From contig NZ_MCZK01000097.1 of NCBI RefSeq assembly GCF_002875945.1, positions 205,697-269,696 of the forward strand: DNA of 64,000 nt. Reading direction: 5' to 3'. The notes below the pieces were generated by a model. The model saw only the letters and a program-made list of their open reading frames with translations. It had not been told where the DNA came from and made no database searches. Positions 55,877-64,000 of this stretch are shown here, in pieces (within the stretch, counting starts at the first letter, position 1; each line of letters opens with the position of its first letter). A program made the position numbers and the translations under genes. The DNA comes from Vibrio lentus (lineage in GTDB: Bacteria; Pseudomonadota; Gammaproteobacteria; Enterobacterales; Vibrionaceae).

Positions 55877-55906
55877 AAAAAATAGCGCCCTAAGGCGCTA
55901 TTTTTT
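55877..55906 (-). terminator. raiA terminator
   Basis: AAAAAATAGCGCC / GGCGCTATTTTTT with a 4-base loop; symmetrical A and T runs. Confidence 0.9.
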
Positions 55907-55922
55907 AATCTGTTCTTTTTCC

Positions 55923-56258
55923 TTATTCTACTTCAGCTTCTAGCTCTTCGATTTCAGGCTTTTCAGCGCGGCGCGCTTCAGGTTTATGACGTAGCTTGTT
56001 GAGTTGACGCTCTAGCTTTTGTTCTACTTCGTTGATAGCTACGTAGAGGTCGTCATGGATTGATGAAGCAACAAGTTGTCCTTTTGGCACCGTTAGAACG
56101 GCTTCGAATTTTTTCTTCTTGTTTGGTTCTTCGCTAAAGCTCGCTTGGCAGCCAATGATGTCTACTTGCCATTTATCCAGCTTTTTAAATTTGCTTTCTA
56201 TGTGATCACGGATTGCAGAGGTAATGTCGATATTTTTACCAGTGATGTTCATTTTCAT
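55923..56258 (-). CDS. raiA: ribosome-associated inhibitor RaiA (YfiA)
   Basis: 111 aa. Binds the 30S decoding site and silences 70S ribosomes in stationary phase and cold shock. MKMNITGKNIDITSAIRDHIESKFKKLDKWQ and IHDDLYVAINEVEQKLERQLNKLRHKPEARR match the YfiA family. The acidic C-terminal tail (KPEIEELEAEVE) is that of RaiA, not of shorter HPF (95 aa), so RaiA is preferred. A CRP-like site lies about 65 bases upstream. Position between pheA and the bamD region matches E. coli. Confidence 0.93.
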   Translation of the reverse strand: MKMNITGKNIDITSAIRDHIESKFKKLDKWQVDIIGCQASFSEEPNKKKKFEAVLTVPKGQLVASSIHDDLYVAINEVEQKLERQLNKLRHKPEARRAEKPEIEELEAEVE

Positions 56259-56667
56259 AGAAGTTTTCCTCTGTTGTATCCCTCATGGGTTAACTTCAGA
56301 TTACGACTTTTAGGAATAAAGAATGTGATCTAGATCTTATTTTGGTTGGGTGGGAGAAGCATTAAAATCAAATGTGATCTCACGCAAGTCTTGGTATCTT
56401 TTTGTCGAAAAATGCTTGTTATCCCTATGAAAAACGATAAGTTGGAGGCAAGGCTTCGCTAAAAATTAAACCAGTTTTTAGGGGCGTCCTACAGCTTTTT
56501 GAAAGTGTTTGATGAAAATTTACGCAATATACTTTCGTGATTTAAGTCACACCAAAGAACTATCCGAATTTGATAAGCAAAAGCCGCATAAGTTTCCTTA
56601 TGCGGCTTTTGTGTTTTTAGTCTTACCTTAGGCGTTCACAGCTTAAGTACATAGTGATAAATAGCGG
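56259..56667. promoter_or_regulatory. raiA upstream region with CRP-like sites
   Basis: ATGTGATCTAGATCTTAT at 56323-56340 keeps the left half TGTGA and the central TCTAGA of the CRP consensus but has a degenerate right half. CGTGATTTAAGTCACA at 56536-56551 fits TGTGA-N6-TCACA with one mismatch. There is no ORF in this 409-base spacer. Confidence 0.5.
56579..56610. terminator. terminator downstream of the MltF-like gene
   Basis: AAAAGCCGCATAAG-tttc-CTTATGCGGCTTTT, symmetrical, usable on both strands. Confidence 0.88.
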
Positions 56668-58086
56668 CTAGTCGTTGGTTTGCAGTAGCCTTGCTGTTCC
56701 GTTCTCTCGAGTGGCATTAATCGCCGCCAATTGTTTATAAATAACAAAGTAGCGATTGATGTTGGCGACATACGTGACGGGTTCTTTACTAACATACTTT
56801 CGCGTAACGATTTCGACGTTTTTAAACCAGATGTTAGGGTTGTAGCCTTTCTTCTTCGCGAGGGATCTCATTTTTCTTATTTTAGCTGGGCCTGCGTTAT
56901 AAGACGCCAACGTAAAATAGATCTGGTTGTCAGCCGTTATGGCAGGGTCATTAAAATATCGGTCTTTGATAAAACGCATATATTTTACACCGGCATGGAT
57001 GTTGTTATCCACTTTGTGAATATTTTTGATATTAACGTTTTTGTCTTTGGCCGTACTTGGTAAAACCTGCATGACGCCAATCGCCCCACGATGAGAGACT
57101 TGACTCTGATCGAGCCCTGACTCTTGAAACCCTTGAGCAGACATCATCAAAGGATCAAATTCGTACTTGCTGGAGTATTTCTCAAATACGTCAGCGAGCT
57201 TGGCAACCCTGTCGACTTTGTTTGGATTGAGAGCTCGACCTAACCAACGTGTATTATCGATATATTTTTGGTAGATCACGTTGCCCAGTAAAGTACCTGA
57301 TCGGGCTTTCTTGACGTACTTGTTGATTTCTTTCTTGAGAAGAGGGCTATCCTTTCTCAGTGCCCAAGCTATTTGACTGTTTTCACGCAGCGGCAACTCA
57401 GTATGCACCTGTATGTTCTCCATCACATCAGTCCAGAGTTTCGCCTTGTGGCTATCTAGGATCGTTCCTTGGATATAACCTTGGTTAACGAGCTCTATTA
57501 GCTCATAGTCTTGCAGCGACTCTTCGATAAAATGAACATGCAGTGGTGGCAGGCCCATTTTATTGAGCTCTTTATTCACTTTTTGCACACTCTCGAAGTA
57601 ACTCGAGCTTGCACGGATCCACACTTCTTTGCCGCTCAATTGCTTGATTTCGGTAATAGGGTCTGAGTTTTTTCCGGTAATAATGAGTTCTTGTCCGTCT
57701 TTGATCATCGGATCGGAAAAGTCGATTACGCTTAATCGTTTATCGGTAATCGTGAGGTTTGCTACCGCGACATCCCCGTATCCAGATTCTAGTGAAGGAA
57801 GGAGATCATCTCGCTGAACCGGAATGATTTGCACATTAAGATAGGGGTGTTTCTTGCGAAGGCTTTTCTCAAAGTGATAGAGCATTTCTGCCACAATACC
57901 TTTTGGCTTGCCATCTTCTATGTAGTAAAAACCGAGATCAGCCGATACCAATACTCTCACTGTTCCTTTTGTTTTGAGTACGTCTAAGTCGCCCATGTAA
58001 GGCTGATTGCTCAATGGGGATAGTTCTAATGCGTTGGAAAGTGGGCTAAATAACCCGATCCAGATAAATAATAACATCCTGCTCAC
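56668..58086 (-). CDS. MltF-like membrane-bound lytic transglycosylase
   Basis: 472 aa. Signal peptide (MSRMLLFIWIGLFSPLSNALE), a periplasmic SBP_bac_3 domain (GTVRVLVSADLGFYYIEDGKPKGIVAEML, DVAVANLTITDKRLSVIDFSDPM), then an SLT domain with catalytic Glu in SAQGFQESGLDQSQVSHRGAIGVMQVLP and TLASYNAGPAKIRKM. This is the MltF architecture, but there is no C-terminal anchor and the binding domain is diverged. I prefer the GTG at 58086 (GGAG seven bases upstream) over a GTG at 58092. Confidence 0.86.
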   Translation of the reverse strand: MSRMLLFIWIGLFSPLSNALELSPLSNQPYMGDLDVLKTKGTVRVLVSADLGFYYIEDGKPKGIVAEMLYHFEKSLRKKHPYLNVQIIPVQRDDLLPSLESGYGDVAVANLTITDKRLSVIDFSDPMIKDGQELIITGKNSDPITEIKQLSGKEVWIRASSSYFESVQKVNKELNKMGLPPLHVHFIEESLQDYELIELVNQGYIQGTILDSHKAKLWTDVMENIQVHTELPLRENSQIAWALRKDSPLLKKEINKYVKKARSGTLLGNVIYQKYIDNTRWLGRALNPNKVDRVAKLADVFEKYSSKYEFDPLMMSAQGFQESGLDQSQVSHRGAIGVMQVLPSTAKDKNVNIKNIHKVDNNIHAGVKYMRFIKDRYFNDPAITADNQIYFTLASYNAGPAKIRKMRSLAKKKGYNPNIWFKNVEIVTRKYVSKEPVTYVANINRYFVIYKQLAAINATRENGTARLLQTND

Positions 58087-58179
58087 ATCCACACTCCATG
58101 TTGATGTTTTGTTAAAAGTTATCTATTGAAGATACTGCTTATGCTGCCATTCATCAAGTTTACCAGACGAAGTTCAAAA

Positions 58180-58209
58180 AAAATCGCGCTAACAAATTAG
58201 CGCGATTTT
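58180..58209 (-). terminator. bamD terminator
   Basis: AAAATCGCGCTAA / TTAGCGCGATTTT with loop CAAA, followed on the minus strand by eight T. Confidence 0.9.
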
Positions 58210-58249
58210 GAAGTGATTGTTTTAGTAAACAACGAGTGTGATTCGTTGG

Positions 58250-58978
58250 CTAAGGCAGTGGGTTAAGCTCAATCAAGGCTTCTGTTCTTTTCACTGCGTC
58301 TTCTAATCCAAGCTGCTCGTAGGCTTCTAACTGTATTTTCAGAGATTTACGCGCTGCAATGGTGTCAGGGTAAGTCTTTTGTAATTCCTGTGAACGATTC
58401 ACAGCTGCAATCCACGCTTCACGGCGCAGGTAAAAATCAGCTGTTGCTAAGTCATACTCCGCTAGGCGGTTTTTCAGTGCGAACATGCGTTTTTGTGCAT
58501 CTTCAGCGTATGGGCTTGCAGGGAAACGTTCTAACAGTCGTTTGAAATCAGCAAACGCTAGCTTCACTGGTTCTGGATCTCGGTCGCTACGGTCGATATT
58601 AAAAATATCGTGCATGAAGTTTCGATCTTGAGCCATGTGTGTAAGGCCACGCATGTAAAGAACCCAATCCTGTTTTTCATGAGTTGGGTTTAAGCGTAGG
58701 AATCGTGAAATGGTGGCAAGGCCTAACGCCAAGTCATCATTTTTGTAGTACGCGTAAATCAGATCCAGTTGTACTTGTTCAGAATAGGCGCCGAATGGGT
58801 AACGAGAGTCTAAGGCTTCTAGCTTTTCGATTGCAGAAAGCCAGCTACCACTTTGCAGTGATTCTTGGGCGTCAGAGTAAAGAACCGATGGCGGTACATC
58901 CGGTACTATTTCTTCACTACTTGAACAGCCAACTAAGAGTGATACGGCTAATAGACCCGATAAAGTAAGGTGTTTCAT
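58250..58978 (-). CDS. bamD: outer-membrane assembly lipoprotein BamD
   Basis: Essential BAM complex lipoprotein. Signal MKHLTLSGLLAVSLLVGCSS with lipobox LVGC at Cys18. Mature part is TPR: VLYSDAQESLQSGSWLSAIEKLEALDSRYPFGAYSEQVQLDLIYAYYK, then DFKRLLERFPASPYAEDAQKRMFALKNRLAEYDL. 242 aa (E. coli 245). Divergent from rluD, as in E. coli. Confidence 0.96.
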   Translation of the reverse strand: MKHLTLSGLLAVSLLVGCSSSEEIVPDVPPSVLYSDAQESLQSGSWLSAIEKLEALDSRYPFGAYSEQVQLDLIYAYYKNDDLALGLATISRFLRLNPTHEKQDWVLYMRGLTHMAQDRNFMHDIFNIDRSDRDPEPVKLAFADFKRLLERFPASPYAEDAQKRMFALKNRLAEYDLATADFYLRREAWIAAVNRSQELQKTYPDTIAARKSLKIQLEAYEQLGLEDAVKRTEALIELNPLP

Positions 58979-59115
58979 GTCAGGCGTCGATTCCTTGAAT
59001 TAAATATTTCGTAAGCTTCCGTTACTTTCTAACCAGTAACAGATACAATGATGCAATTATTCTATTTTATCCATACTAATGGGTATTAGTCTCACGGTTT
59101 TTAAAAAAGTTCGAT

Positions 59116-60090
59116 ATGGCTCAGCAGATAACATTAACAGACACAGTAAAAAGCAGCCAGTTAGGTCAACGTTTAGACCAAGCTGTCGCTGAACTATTTA
59201 CCGATTTTTCTCGCTCTCGTATTAAAGAGTGGCTTCTTGACGGCAAAATCCAAGTGGATGGCGAAGTTATCACTAAACCGCGCACAATAGTTTTGGGCGG
59301 TGAAGCGATCATCTTACAAGCGGAGCTTGCGGATGAAGAGCGCTGGGAAGCACAAGATATTCCGTTAGACATTGTCTATGAAGATGATGATTTATTGGTT
59401 ATCAATAAACCTCGCGATCTGGTTGTACACCCAGGTGCAGGTACGCCGGATGGAACCATACTAAACGCATTGCTTTTCCATTACCCTCAAATTGCTGAAG
59501 TACCTCGTGCGGGTATTGTGCACCGTCTTGATAAAGACACAACAGGTCTTATGGTTGTGGCTAAAACGGTTCCAGCTCAAACTCGTCTTGTGCGTGCTCT
59601 TGCTAAACGTCGTATTACTCGTGAATATGAAGCAATTGCAATTGGCAAAATGACTGCGGGTGGTGTTGTTGAGAAAGGCATTAGCCGTCATGCAACTAAG
59701 CGTACGTTAATGGACGTTAATGAATTGGGTAAGCCTGCGGTAACTCACTACCGTGTTGCGGAGCACTTCCGCGAACATACTCGAATTCGTCTGCGTCTAG
59801 AAACGGGTCGTACTCACCAAATCCGTGTTCACATGTCATACCTTCAGCACCCGCTGTTAGGTGATATTGCGTACGGTGGTCGTGCACGTATTCCAAAAGG
59901 TGCATCTGAAGAGCTGACGACAATGATTCGTTCTTTTGATCGCCAAGCGTTACACGCGGTTATGCTGAAATTTGTTCACCCTATTACTGGTGAAGAAGTT
60001 GAGTTCCACGCACCTGTGCCAAACGACATGGTTGTGATGGCTGAAGCGTTGCGTGTTGATGCTCGCGAAAACATAGAAGACGACATTTAA
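59116..60090 (+). CDS. rluD: 23S rRNA pseudouridine synthase RluD
   Basis: Makes pseudouridines 1911/1915/1917 in helix 69 of 23S rRNA. N-terminal S4 domain (LGQRLDQAVAELFTDFSRSRIKEWLLDGKIQVDGE), catalytic Asp in GIVHRLDKDTTGLMVVAKT, and RLRLETGRTHQIRVHM. 324 aa (E. coli 326). ATG at 59116. pgeF follows two bases after the stop, so they are coupled. Confidence 0.96.
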   Translation: MAQQITLTDTVKSSQLGQRLDQAVAELFTDFSRSRIKEWLLDGKIQVDGEVITKPRTIVLGGEAIILQAELADEERWEAQDIPLDIVYEDDDLLVINKPRDLVVHPGAGTPDGTILNALLFHYPQIAEVPRAGIVHRLDKDTTGLMVVAKTVPAQTRLVRALAKRRITREYEAIAIGKMTAGGVVEKGISRHATKRTLMDVNELGKPAVTHYRVAEHFREHTRIRLRLETGRTHQIRVHMSYLQHPLLGDIAYGGRARIPKGASEELTTMIRSFDRQALHAVMLKFVHPITGEEVEFHAPVPNDMVVMAEALRVDARENIEDDI

Positions 60091-60092
60091 TC

Positions 60093-60833
60093 GTGTCAAT
60101 GATCATCCCTGACTGGAATGCACCAAGAAACGTGAAAGCATTTGCTTCGACTCGTTTTGATGGTTGTTCTACAGGTGCTTATCAAGGCTTAAACCTCGGT
60201 ATGCACGTTGGGGATGATGCTTCGCTTGTTGAAAGCAATCGAGCGTGGCTAAAGCAACAATCTAAGATGCCTACTGCTCCGGTATGGTTAAATCAGACTC
60301 ACTCAACGGATGTCGTTACGGTTTTAGAACCTGTGGCGAATGTGCTTGATGCGGATGGTGCATTTACCACTGCAACGGGTGTTGTTTGTTCTGCGATGAC
60401 TGCCGATTGCTTACCGGTCATCCTTACCGATACCAAAGGCACTCAAGTTGCTGCAGTTCATGCGGGTTGGCGTGGTCTTGCTGGTGGCATTCTTGAAAAT
60501 GCCGTCGCAAAGTTTTCAAACCTAGATTCAGAACACTCGATCATTGCGTGGCTTGGTCCTGCAATTGGTAAAGATGCATTTGAGGTTGGCAACGATGTAT
60601 TGGACGCTTTTGTTCGTTTTGACCCTCAAGCGAAATTAGCATTTAAAGCCAAATCTGAACCGGGCAAGTGGTTAGCAAATATGTCTCAACTTGCGACTCA
60701 ACGATTAATGAAAGTTGGCGTGACTTCGGTGACAGATTCGAATCTATGTACATACGCAGATTCAGATGCTTTCTATTCTTATCGTCGTGATGGTATTACT
60801 GGGCGTCAGGCGACATTTATTTGGCTAGAGTAG
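60093..60833 (+). CDS. pgeF: YfiH/PgeF family protein (polyphenol oxidase-type fold)
   Basis: 246 aa, known as YfiH or PgeF, implicated in correcting mis-inserted serine in the peptidoglycan stem and earlier annotated as laccase. NQTHSTDVV, MTADCLPVILTDTKGTQVAAVHAGWRGLAGGILENAV and AWLGPAIGKDAFEVG are family hallmarks, including the His/Cys metal ligands in TADCLP and HAGWRG. GTG start at 60093, two bases after rluD. Confidence 0.93.
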   Translation: MSMIIPDWNAPRNVKAFASTRFDGCSTGAYQGLNLGMHVGDDASLVESNRAWLKQQSKMPTAPVWLNQTHSTDVVTVLEPVANVLDADGAFTTATGVVCSAMTADCLPVILTDTKGTQVAAVHAGWRGLAGGILENAVAKFSNLDSEHSIIAWLGPAIGKDAFEVGNDVLDAFVRFDPQAKLAFKAKSEPGKWLANMSQLATQRLMKVGVTSVTDSNLCTYADSDAFYSYRRDGITGRQATFIWLE

Positions 60834-60902
60834 TCTCTGACTAGCACAACCACTCATCCAGCTCATTTATATTTTCATATCAGCTCTATTCTTCATTATT
60901 AT

Positions 60903-60933
60903 CCCTTGAAAATCCGCGTTACCGTATCCATCT
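60903..60933 (+). promoter_or_regulatory. sigma-32-type promoter of clpB
   Basis: CCCTTGAAA (60903-60911), a 14-base spacer, then ATCCATCT (60926-60933). The -35 element fits CTTGAAA exactly; the -10 matches CCCCATNT at six of eight positions. 43 bases before the clpB ATG. Confidence 0.7.
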
Positions 60934-60975
60934 TCTAACCATAAGATAAACATATCTAAGAGTAGGAAGGTTGGC

Positions 60976-63549
60976 ATGCGTCTCGATCGATTCACTAGTA
61001 AATTCCAAATTGCGATATCTGATGCTCAGTCGCTCGCATTAGGTCGTGATCACCAATATATAGAACCTGTACACCTAATGGTGTCTTTGTTAAATCAAGA
61101 TGGCAGTGCGATTCGTCCATTGCTCACCATGCTGAATATTGACGTGGTTCAATTGCGTTCTAAATTAAGCGAAATATTAGACCGAGTGCCAAAAGTTAGT
61201 GGTATCGGTGGTGATGTTCAGCTCTCTAACGCAATGGGAACGCTATTCAATCTATGTGACAAGGTCGCGCAAAAGCGTCAAGACAGTTACATATCTTCAG
61301 AAGTATTCCTACTCGCTGCAATTGAAGACAAAGGTCCTTTAGGAAACTTACTTAAAGAGCTAGGTCTTACTGAGCAAAAACTATCTCAAGCTATCGAGCA
61401 AGTTCGCGGTGGTCAAAAAGTTGATGACCCGAATGCGGAAGATAGACGCCAAGCATTAGAGAAGTTCACCATTGATCTGACTGAAAGAGCAGAGCAAGGC
61501 AAACTAGATCCTGTGATCGGTCGTGATGATGAAATTCGTCGCACGATTCAAGTCCTTCAACGTCGAACTAAGAACAACCCTGTCATTATCGGCCAACCTG
61601 GCGTAGGTAAAACTGCGATTGTCGAAGGTTTGGCTCAGCGCATTATTAATAATGAAGTTCCTGAAGGCTTAAGAGGCCGAAGAGTGCTTTCATTAGATAT
61701 GGGCTCATTGGTGGCGGGTGCTAAATATCGTGGTGAATTCGAAGAGCGTCTAAAATCGGTGCTTAATGAATTATCGAAAGAAGAAGGCAATGTCATTCTC
61801 TTTATCGATGAAATTCATACGATGGTCGGTGCAGGCAAAGGCGAAGGCTCTATGGATGCGGGTAACATGCTGAAACCAGCATTAGCTCGTGGTGAACTGC
61901 ATTGTGTCGGCGCAACAACGCTCGATGAGTATCGCCAATATATAGAGAAAGACCCTGCGTTAGAACGTCGATTCCAAAAAGTGATCGTGGATGAACCAAC
62001 CGTTGAAGACACAGTCGCTATTCTTCGTGGTTTGAAAGAGCGTTATGAACTTCACCATCATGTAGAAATTACCGATCCTGCTATCGTAGCTGCAGCAACG
62101 TTATCTCACCGATATGTTTCAGATCGTCAGTTACCAGATAAGGCGATTGATCTCATTGATGAAGCGGCTTCGAGTATTCGAATGCAGATAGATTCAAAAC
62201 CTGAGTCACTAGATAAGTTAGAGCGCAAAATCATTCAGTTGAAGATCGAGCAACAAGCTTTGACGAATGAAAATGATGAGGCCAGTGAAAAACGCCTTCG
62301 TACGCTACAAAGCGAACTTTCTGAGAAAGAGCGCGACTTCGCAGAGCTCGAAGAAGTTTGGAACGCTGAAAAAGCGGCTTTGTCTGGTACGCAACATATC
62401 AAGTCAGAGTTAGAACAAGCTCGGATGGATATGGATTTTGCACGACGTGCTGGTGATCTTAACCGTATGTCTGAATTGCAATATGGTCGAATCCCAGAAT
62501 TGGAGAAGCAGTTAGATCTTGCGACTCAAGCTGAAATGCAAGAAATGACCTTGTTACGTAACAAGGTGACTGACGCTGAGATTGCCGATGTTCTTTCAAA
62601 GCAAACCGGCATCCCGGTTTCCAAAATGCTAGAAGCAGAGAAAGAGAAGCTTCTGAAAATGGAAGGTGTTCTGCATAAGCGGGTTATCGGTCAAGCGGAA
62701 GCGGTCGAAGTAGTATCGAATGCGATTCGTCGTAGCCGTGCTGGTTTGTCTGATCCTAATAAACCAATTGGTTCGTTCTTGTTCTTAGGGCCAACAGGTG
62801 TCGGTAAAACGGAACTGTGTAAAACATTGGCGAACTTTATGTTCGATAGTGAAGATGCCATGGTGCGTATCGATATGTCTGAGTTTATGGAGAAGCACTC
62901 TGTTGCTCGTTTAGTTGGTGCTCCTCCGGGTTATGTGGGTTATGAAGAAGGTGGATACTTAACTGAAGCCGTTCGTCGAAAACCTTATTCTGTCATTCTG
63001 CTTGATGAGGTAGAGAAAGCACACCCAGATGTTTTCAATATTCTATTGCAGGTTTTAGATGATGGACGACTAACTGACGGACAAGGTCGCACGGTCGATT
63101 TTAGAAATACCGTGGTAATCATGACATCGAATCTAGGTTCAACGCGTATTCAAGAGAACTTCAATACATTGGATTACCAAGGGATTAAAAATGAGGTTAT
63201 GGAAGTGGTGGGTAAACATTTCCGACCTGAGTTTTTGAACCGTGTTGATGAAAGTGTCGTGTTCCATCCATTAGGCCAAGAGCATATCGAGTCAATTGCT
63301 GCTATTCAGCTTGAGCATTTGAAAAAGCGAATGGAAGATAATGGTTATGAACTCGAAGTTTCAGAAAAAGCGCTCAAGCTAATCTCTCAAGTTGGTTTTG
63401 ATCCTGTATATGGTGCAAGGCCTCTTAAAAGAGCAATTCAACAAACTGTTGAGAACCCGTTAGCGAAAGCGATACTGGCTGGAAAAATAAATCCAGATAA
63501 GAAAGTACAGCTATTAGTGAATAACGACCGAATTATTGCTCACCAATAA
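60976..63549 (+). CDS. clpB: disaggregase chaperone ClpB
   Basis: Hexameric AAA+ disaggregase working with DnaK. N domain ([21 protein letters not shown]), NBD1 with Walker [17 protein letters not shown] and Walker [16 protein letters not shown], middle coiled coil about 410-520 ([33 protein letters not shown]), NBD2 with [31 protein letters not shown] and [11 protein letters not shown]. 857 aa, exactly the E. coli length. Heat-shock-type promoter upstream. Confidence 0.97.
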   Translation: MRLDRFTSKFQIAISDAQSLALGRDHQYIEPVHLMVSLLNQDGSAIRPLLTMLNIDVVQLRSKLSEILDRVPKVSGIGGDVQLSNAMGTLFNLCDKVAQKRQDSYISSEVFLLAAIEDKGPLGNLLKELGLTEQKLSQAIEQVRGGQKVDDPNAEDRRQALEKFTIDLTERAEQGKLDPVIGRDDEIRRTIQVLQRRTKNNPVIIGQPGVGKTAIVEGLAQRIINNEVPEGLRGRRVLSLDMGSLVAGAKYRGEFEERLKSVLNELSKEEGNVILFIDEIHTMVGAGKGEGSMDAGNMLKPALARGELHCVGATTLDEYRQYIEKDPALERRFQKVIVDEPTVEDTVAILRGLKERYELHHHVEITDPAIVAAATLSHRYVSDRQLPDKAIDLIDEAASSIRMQIDSKPESLDKLERKIIQLKIEQQALTNENDEASEKRLRTLQSELSEKERDFAELEEVWNAEKAALSGTQHIKSELEQARMDMDFARRAGDLNRMSELQYGRIPELEKQLDLATQAEMQEMTLLRNKVTDAEIADVLSKQTGIPVSKMLEAEKEKLLKMEGVLHKRVIGQAEAVEVVSNAIRRSRAGLSDPNKPIGSFLFLGPTGVGKTELCKTLANFMFDSEDAMVRIDMSEFMEKHSVARLVGAPPGYVGYEEGGYLTEAVRRKPYSVILLDEVEKAHPDVFNILLQVLDDGRLTDGQGRTVDFRNTVVIMTSNLGSTRIQENFNTLDYQGIKNEVMEVVGKHFRPEFLNRVDESVVFHPLGQEHIESIAAIQLEHLKKRMEDNGYELEVSEKALKLISQVGFDPVYGARPLKRAIQQTVENPLAKAILAGKINPDKKVQLLVNNDRIIAHQ

Positions 63550-63562
63550 TCAATCTATGAAT

Positions 63563-63607
63563 AATAGGTACGATTAGCCGAAACTAAGGCTTAATCGTAC
63601 CTATTTT
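63563..63607 (+). terminator. clpB terminator
   Basis: AATAGGTACGATTAGCC and GGCTTAATCGTACCTATT (one bulge), then TT. A long stem; T tail short. Confidence 0.8.
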
Positions 63608-63636
63608 GAACGCTTTGTGTGAATAGTGTCCGAACG

Positions 63637-63658
63637 ATCGCCTACGGCGGTTTTTTTT
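63637..63658 (+). terminator. second terminator upstream of the rRNA promoter
   Basis: ATCGCC-tac-GGCGGT then T7. It shields the rRNA operon from clpB transcription. Confidence 0.75.
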
Positions 63659-63669
63659 CGTTTTTGGTC

Positions 63670-63697
63670 TTGTGCAAAGGGGGATTCTCTCTATAAT
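63670..63697 (+). promoter_or_regulatory. rRNA operon promoter P1
   Basis: TTGTGC (63670-63675), 16 bases, perfect TATAAT (63692-63697), followed by a GC-rich discriminator (GCGCCTCC) typical of stringently controlled stable-RNA promoters. Confidence 0.85.
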
Positions 63698-63794
63698 GCG
63701 CCTCCGTTGCCAGGGATAACCAAGCGGTTTGAACTAAGTAACGAGACGACATTAAGCATTTAAGATGCTTTGAAAAATTAGCTGGAAAAAGTGT

Positions 63795-63822
63795 TTGACA
63801 CTGGAACCCAATTCGCTAGAAT
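63795..63822 (+). promoter_or_regulatory. rRNA operon promoter P2
   Basis: TTGACA (63795-63800), 16 bases, TAGAAT (63817-63822), and a GC-rich discriminator (GGCCGTCC). About 125 bases after P1. Confidence 0.85.
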
Positions 63823-63873
63823 GGCCGTCCACTTAGAGAGGCTCCTTACTAAAAGGAAGGCTCAATAAGTAAA

Positions 63874-63886
63874 GCTCTTTAACAAT
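63874..63886 (+). promoter_or_regulatory. boxA antitermination element
   Basis: GCTCTTTAACAAT matches the rRNA boxA bound by NusB-S10. Bases from here to the right edge (AATCTGTGTGGGCACTCG...) are the pre-16S leader; the 16S 5' end is not reached. Confidence 0.85.
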
Positions 63887-64000
63887 TTAAACCTATCAAT
63901 CTGTGTGGGCACTCGTTGATGAATATCAAAACGTTATTGGTTCTTTTTCGAAAGAGCGTAGTAACAGTTACTTCGGTAACAAAATTGATTTCAATGAACT

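Noticed and set aside
63900..64000. 16S rRNA gene
   Set aside because: Only the leader with promoters and boxA is present; the 16S 5' motif (AGAGTTTGATC) does not occur before the window ends.

Overview
The window is a stretch of ordinary chromosome from a marine gammaproteobacterium of the genus Vibrio, most likely close to the V. splendidus group. The genus call rests on gene content and order: lysS-vpsR, mutH...rppH-ptsP-lgt-thyA, nptA/nhaR/hlyU/rpsT, murJ-ribF-ileS-lspA-fkpB-ispH, aroF-tyrA, a PilZ protein (PlzA position), ettA/slt/trpR/yjjX, pheA/raiA and bamD/rluD/pgeF/clpB, ending in an rRNA operon promoter. I recalled this order from V. cholerae chromosome I and did not search it. I see no insertion sequence, phage, integron or CRISPR array. 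The accessory character lies in regulation and intergenic repeats.

Layout. 1-2.1 kb: start of fldB (minus), then xerD-dsbC. 2.2-7 kb: recJ, prfB with a programmed +1 frameshift, lysS. 7-10 kb: the biofilm regulator gene vpsR, then three small genes, one of them DUF1127. 10-18.9 kb: mutH (minus), a 600-base AT-rich spacer rich in DnaA-box-like 9-mers, then rppH-ptsP-TSUP-lgt-thyA, a ToxR/CadC-like membrane regulator and a small membrane protein. 19-22.5 kb: nptA (minus), nhaR, hlyU, rpsT (minus, UUG start). 22.7-30.7 kb: murJ, ribF, ileS, lspA, fkpB, ispH. 30.8-35.8 kb: a BtsS/BtsR-like LytS/LytTR two-component system and a CstA/BtsT-family transporter. Upstream of the transporter lies a phased array of about 12 copies of a motif matching the known BtsR recognition sequence. 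35.9-42.6 kb: a peptidoglycan-sugar salvage locus (murQ, anmK, BadF/BadG kinase and Na+/solute symporter on minus; RpiR regulator and nagZ on plus) with a palindromic operator candidate in the divergent promoter. 42.6-45.2 kb: aroF-tyrA behind two TyrR boxes. 45.3-51.2 kb: M23 peptidase, PilZ protein, ettA (minus), slt, trpR. 51.3-58.9 kb: yjjX, a GGDEF-EAL membrane protein, pheA with a Phe-rich leader peptide and attenuator, raiA, an MltF-like transglycosylase, and bamD (all minus). 59-63.5 kb: rluD-pgeF and clpB with a sigma-32-type promoter. 63.6-64 kb: rRNA operon promoters and boxA; the 16S gene itself starts beyond the window.

Themes. Three genes belong to cyclic-di-GMP signalling (vpsR, the PilZ gene, the GGDEF-EAL gene). 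Peptidoglycan turnover and recycling is dense (slt, mltF-like, M23, nagZ, anmK, murQ). Aromatic amino-acid control is visible at three levels: trpR, TyrR boxes, and phe attenuation. The strongest candidate for something not yet described is the 12-copy, 20-21-bp-phased array between the pyruvate-transporter-like gene and a divergent DUF2799 lipoprotein gene. Second is the symporter-based anhydromuropeptide sugar operon with its own operator set. Third is the DnaA-box cluster beside mutH. Several intergenic regions also carry degenerate 15-21-bp tandem repeats between a stop codon and its terminator.
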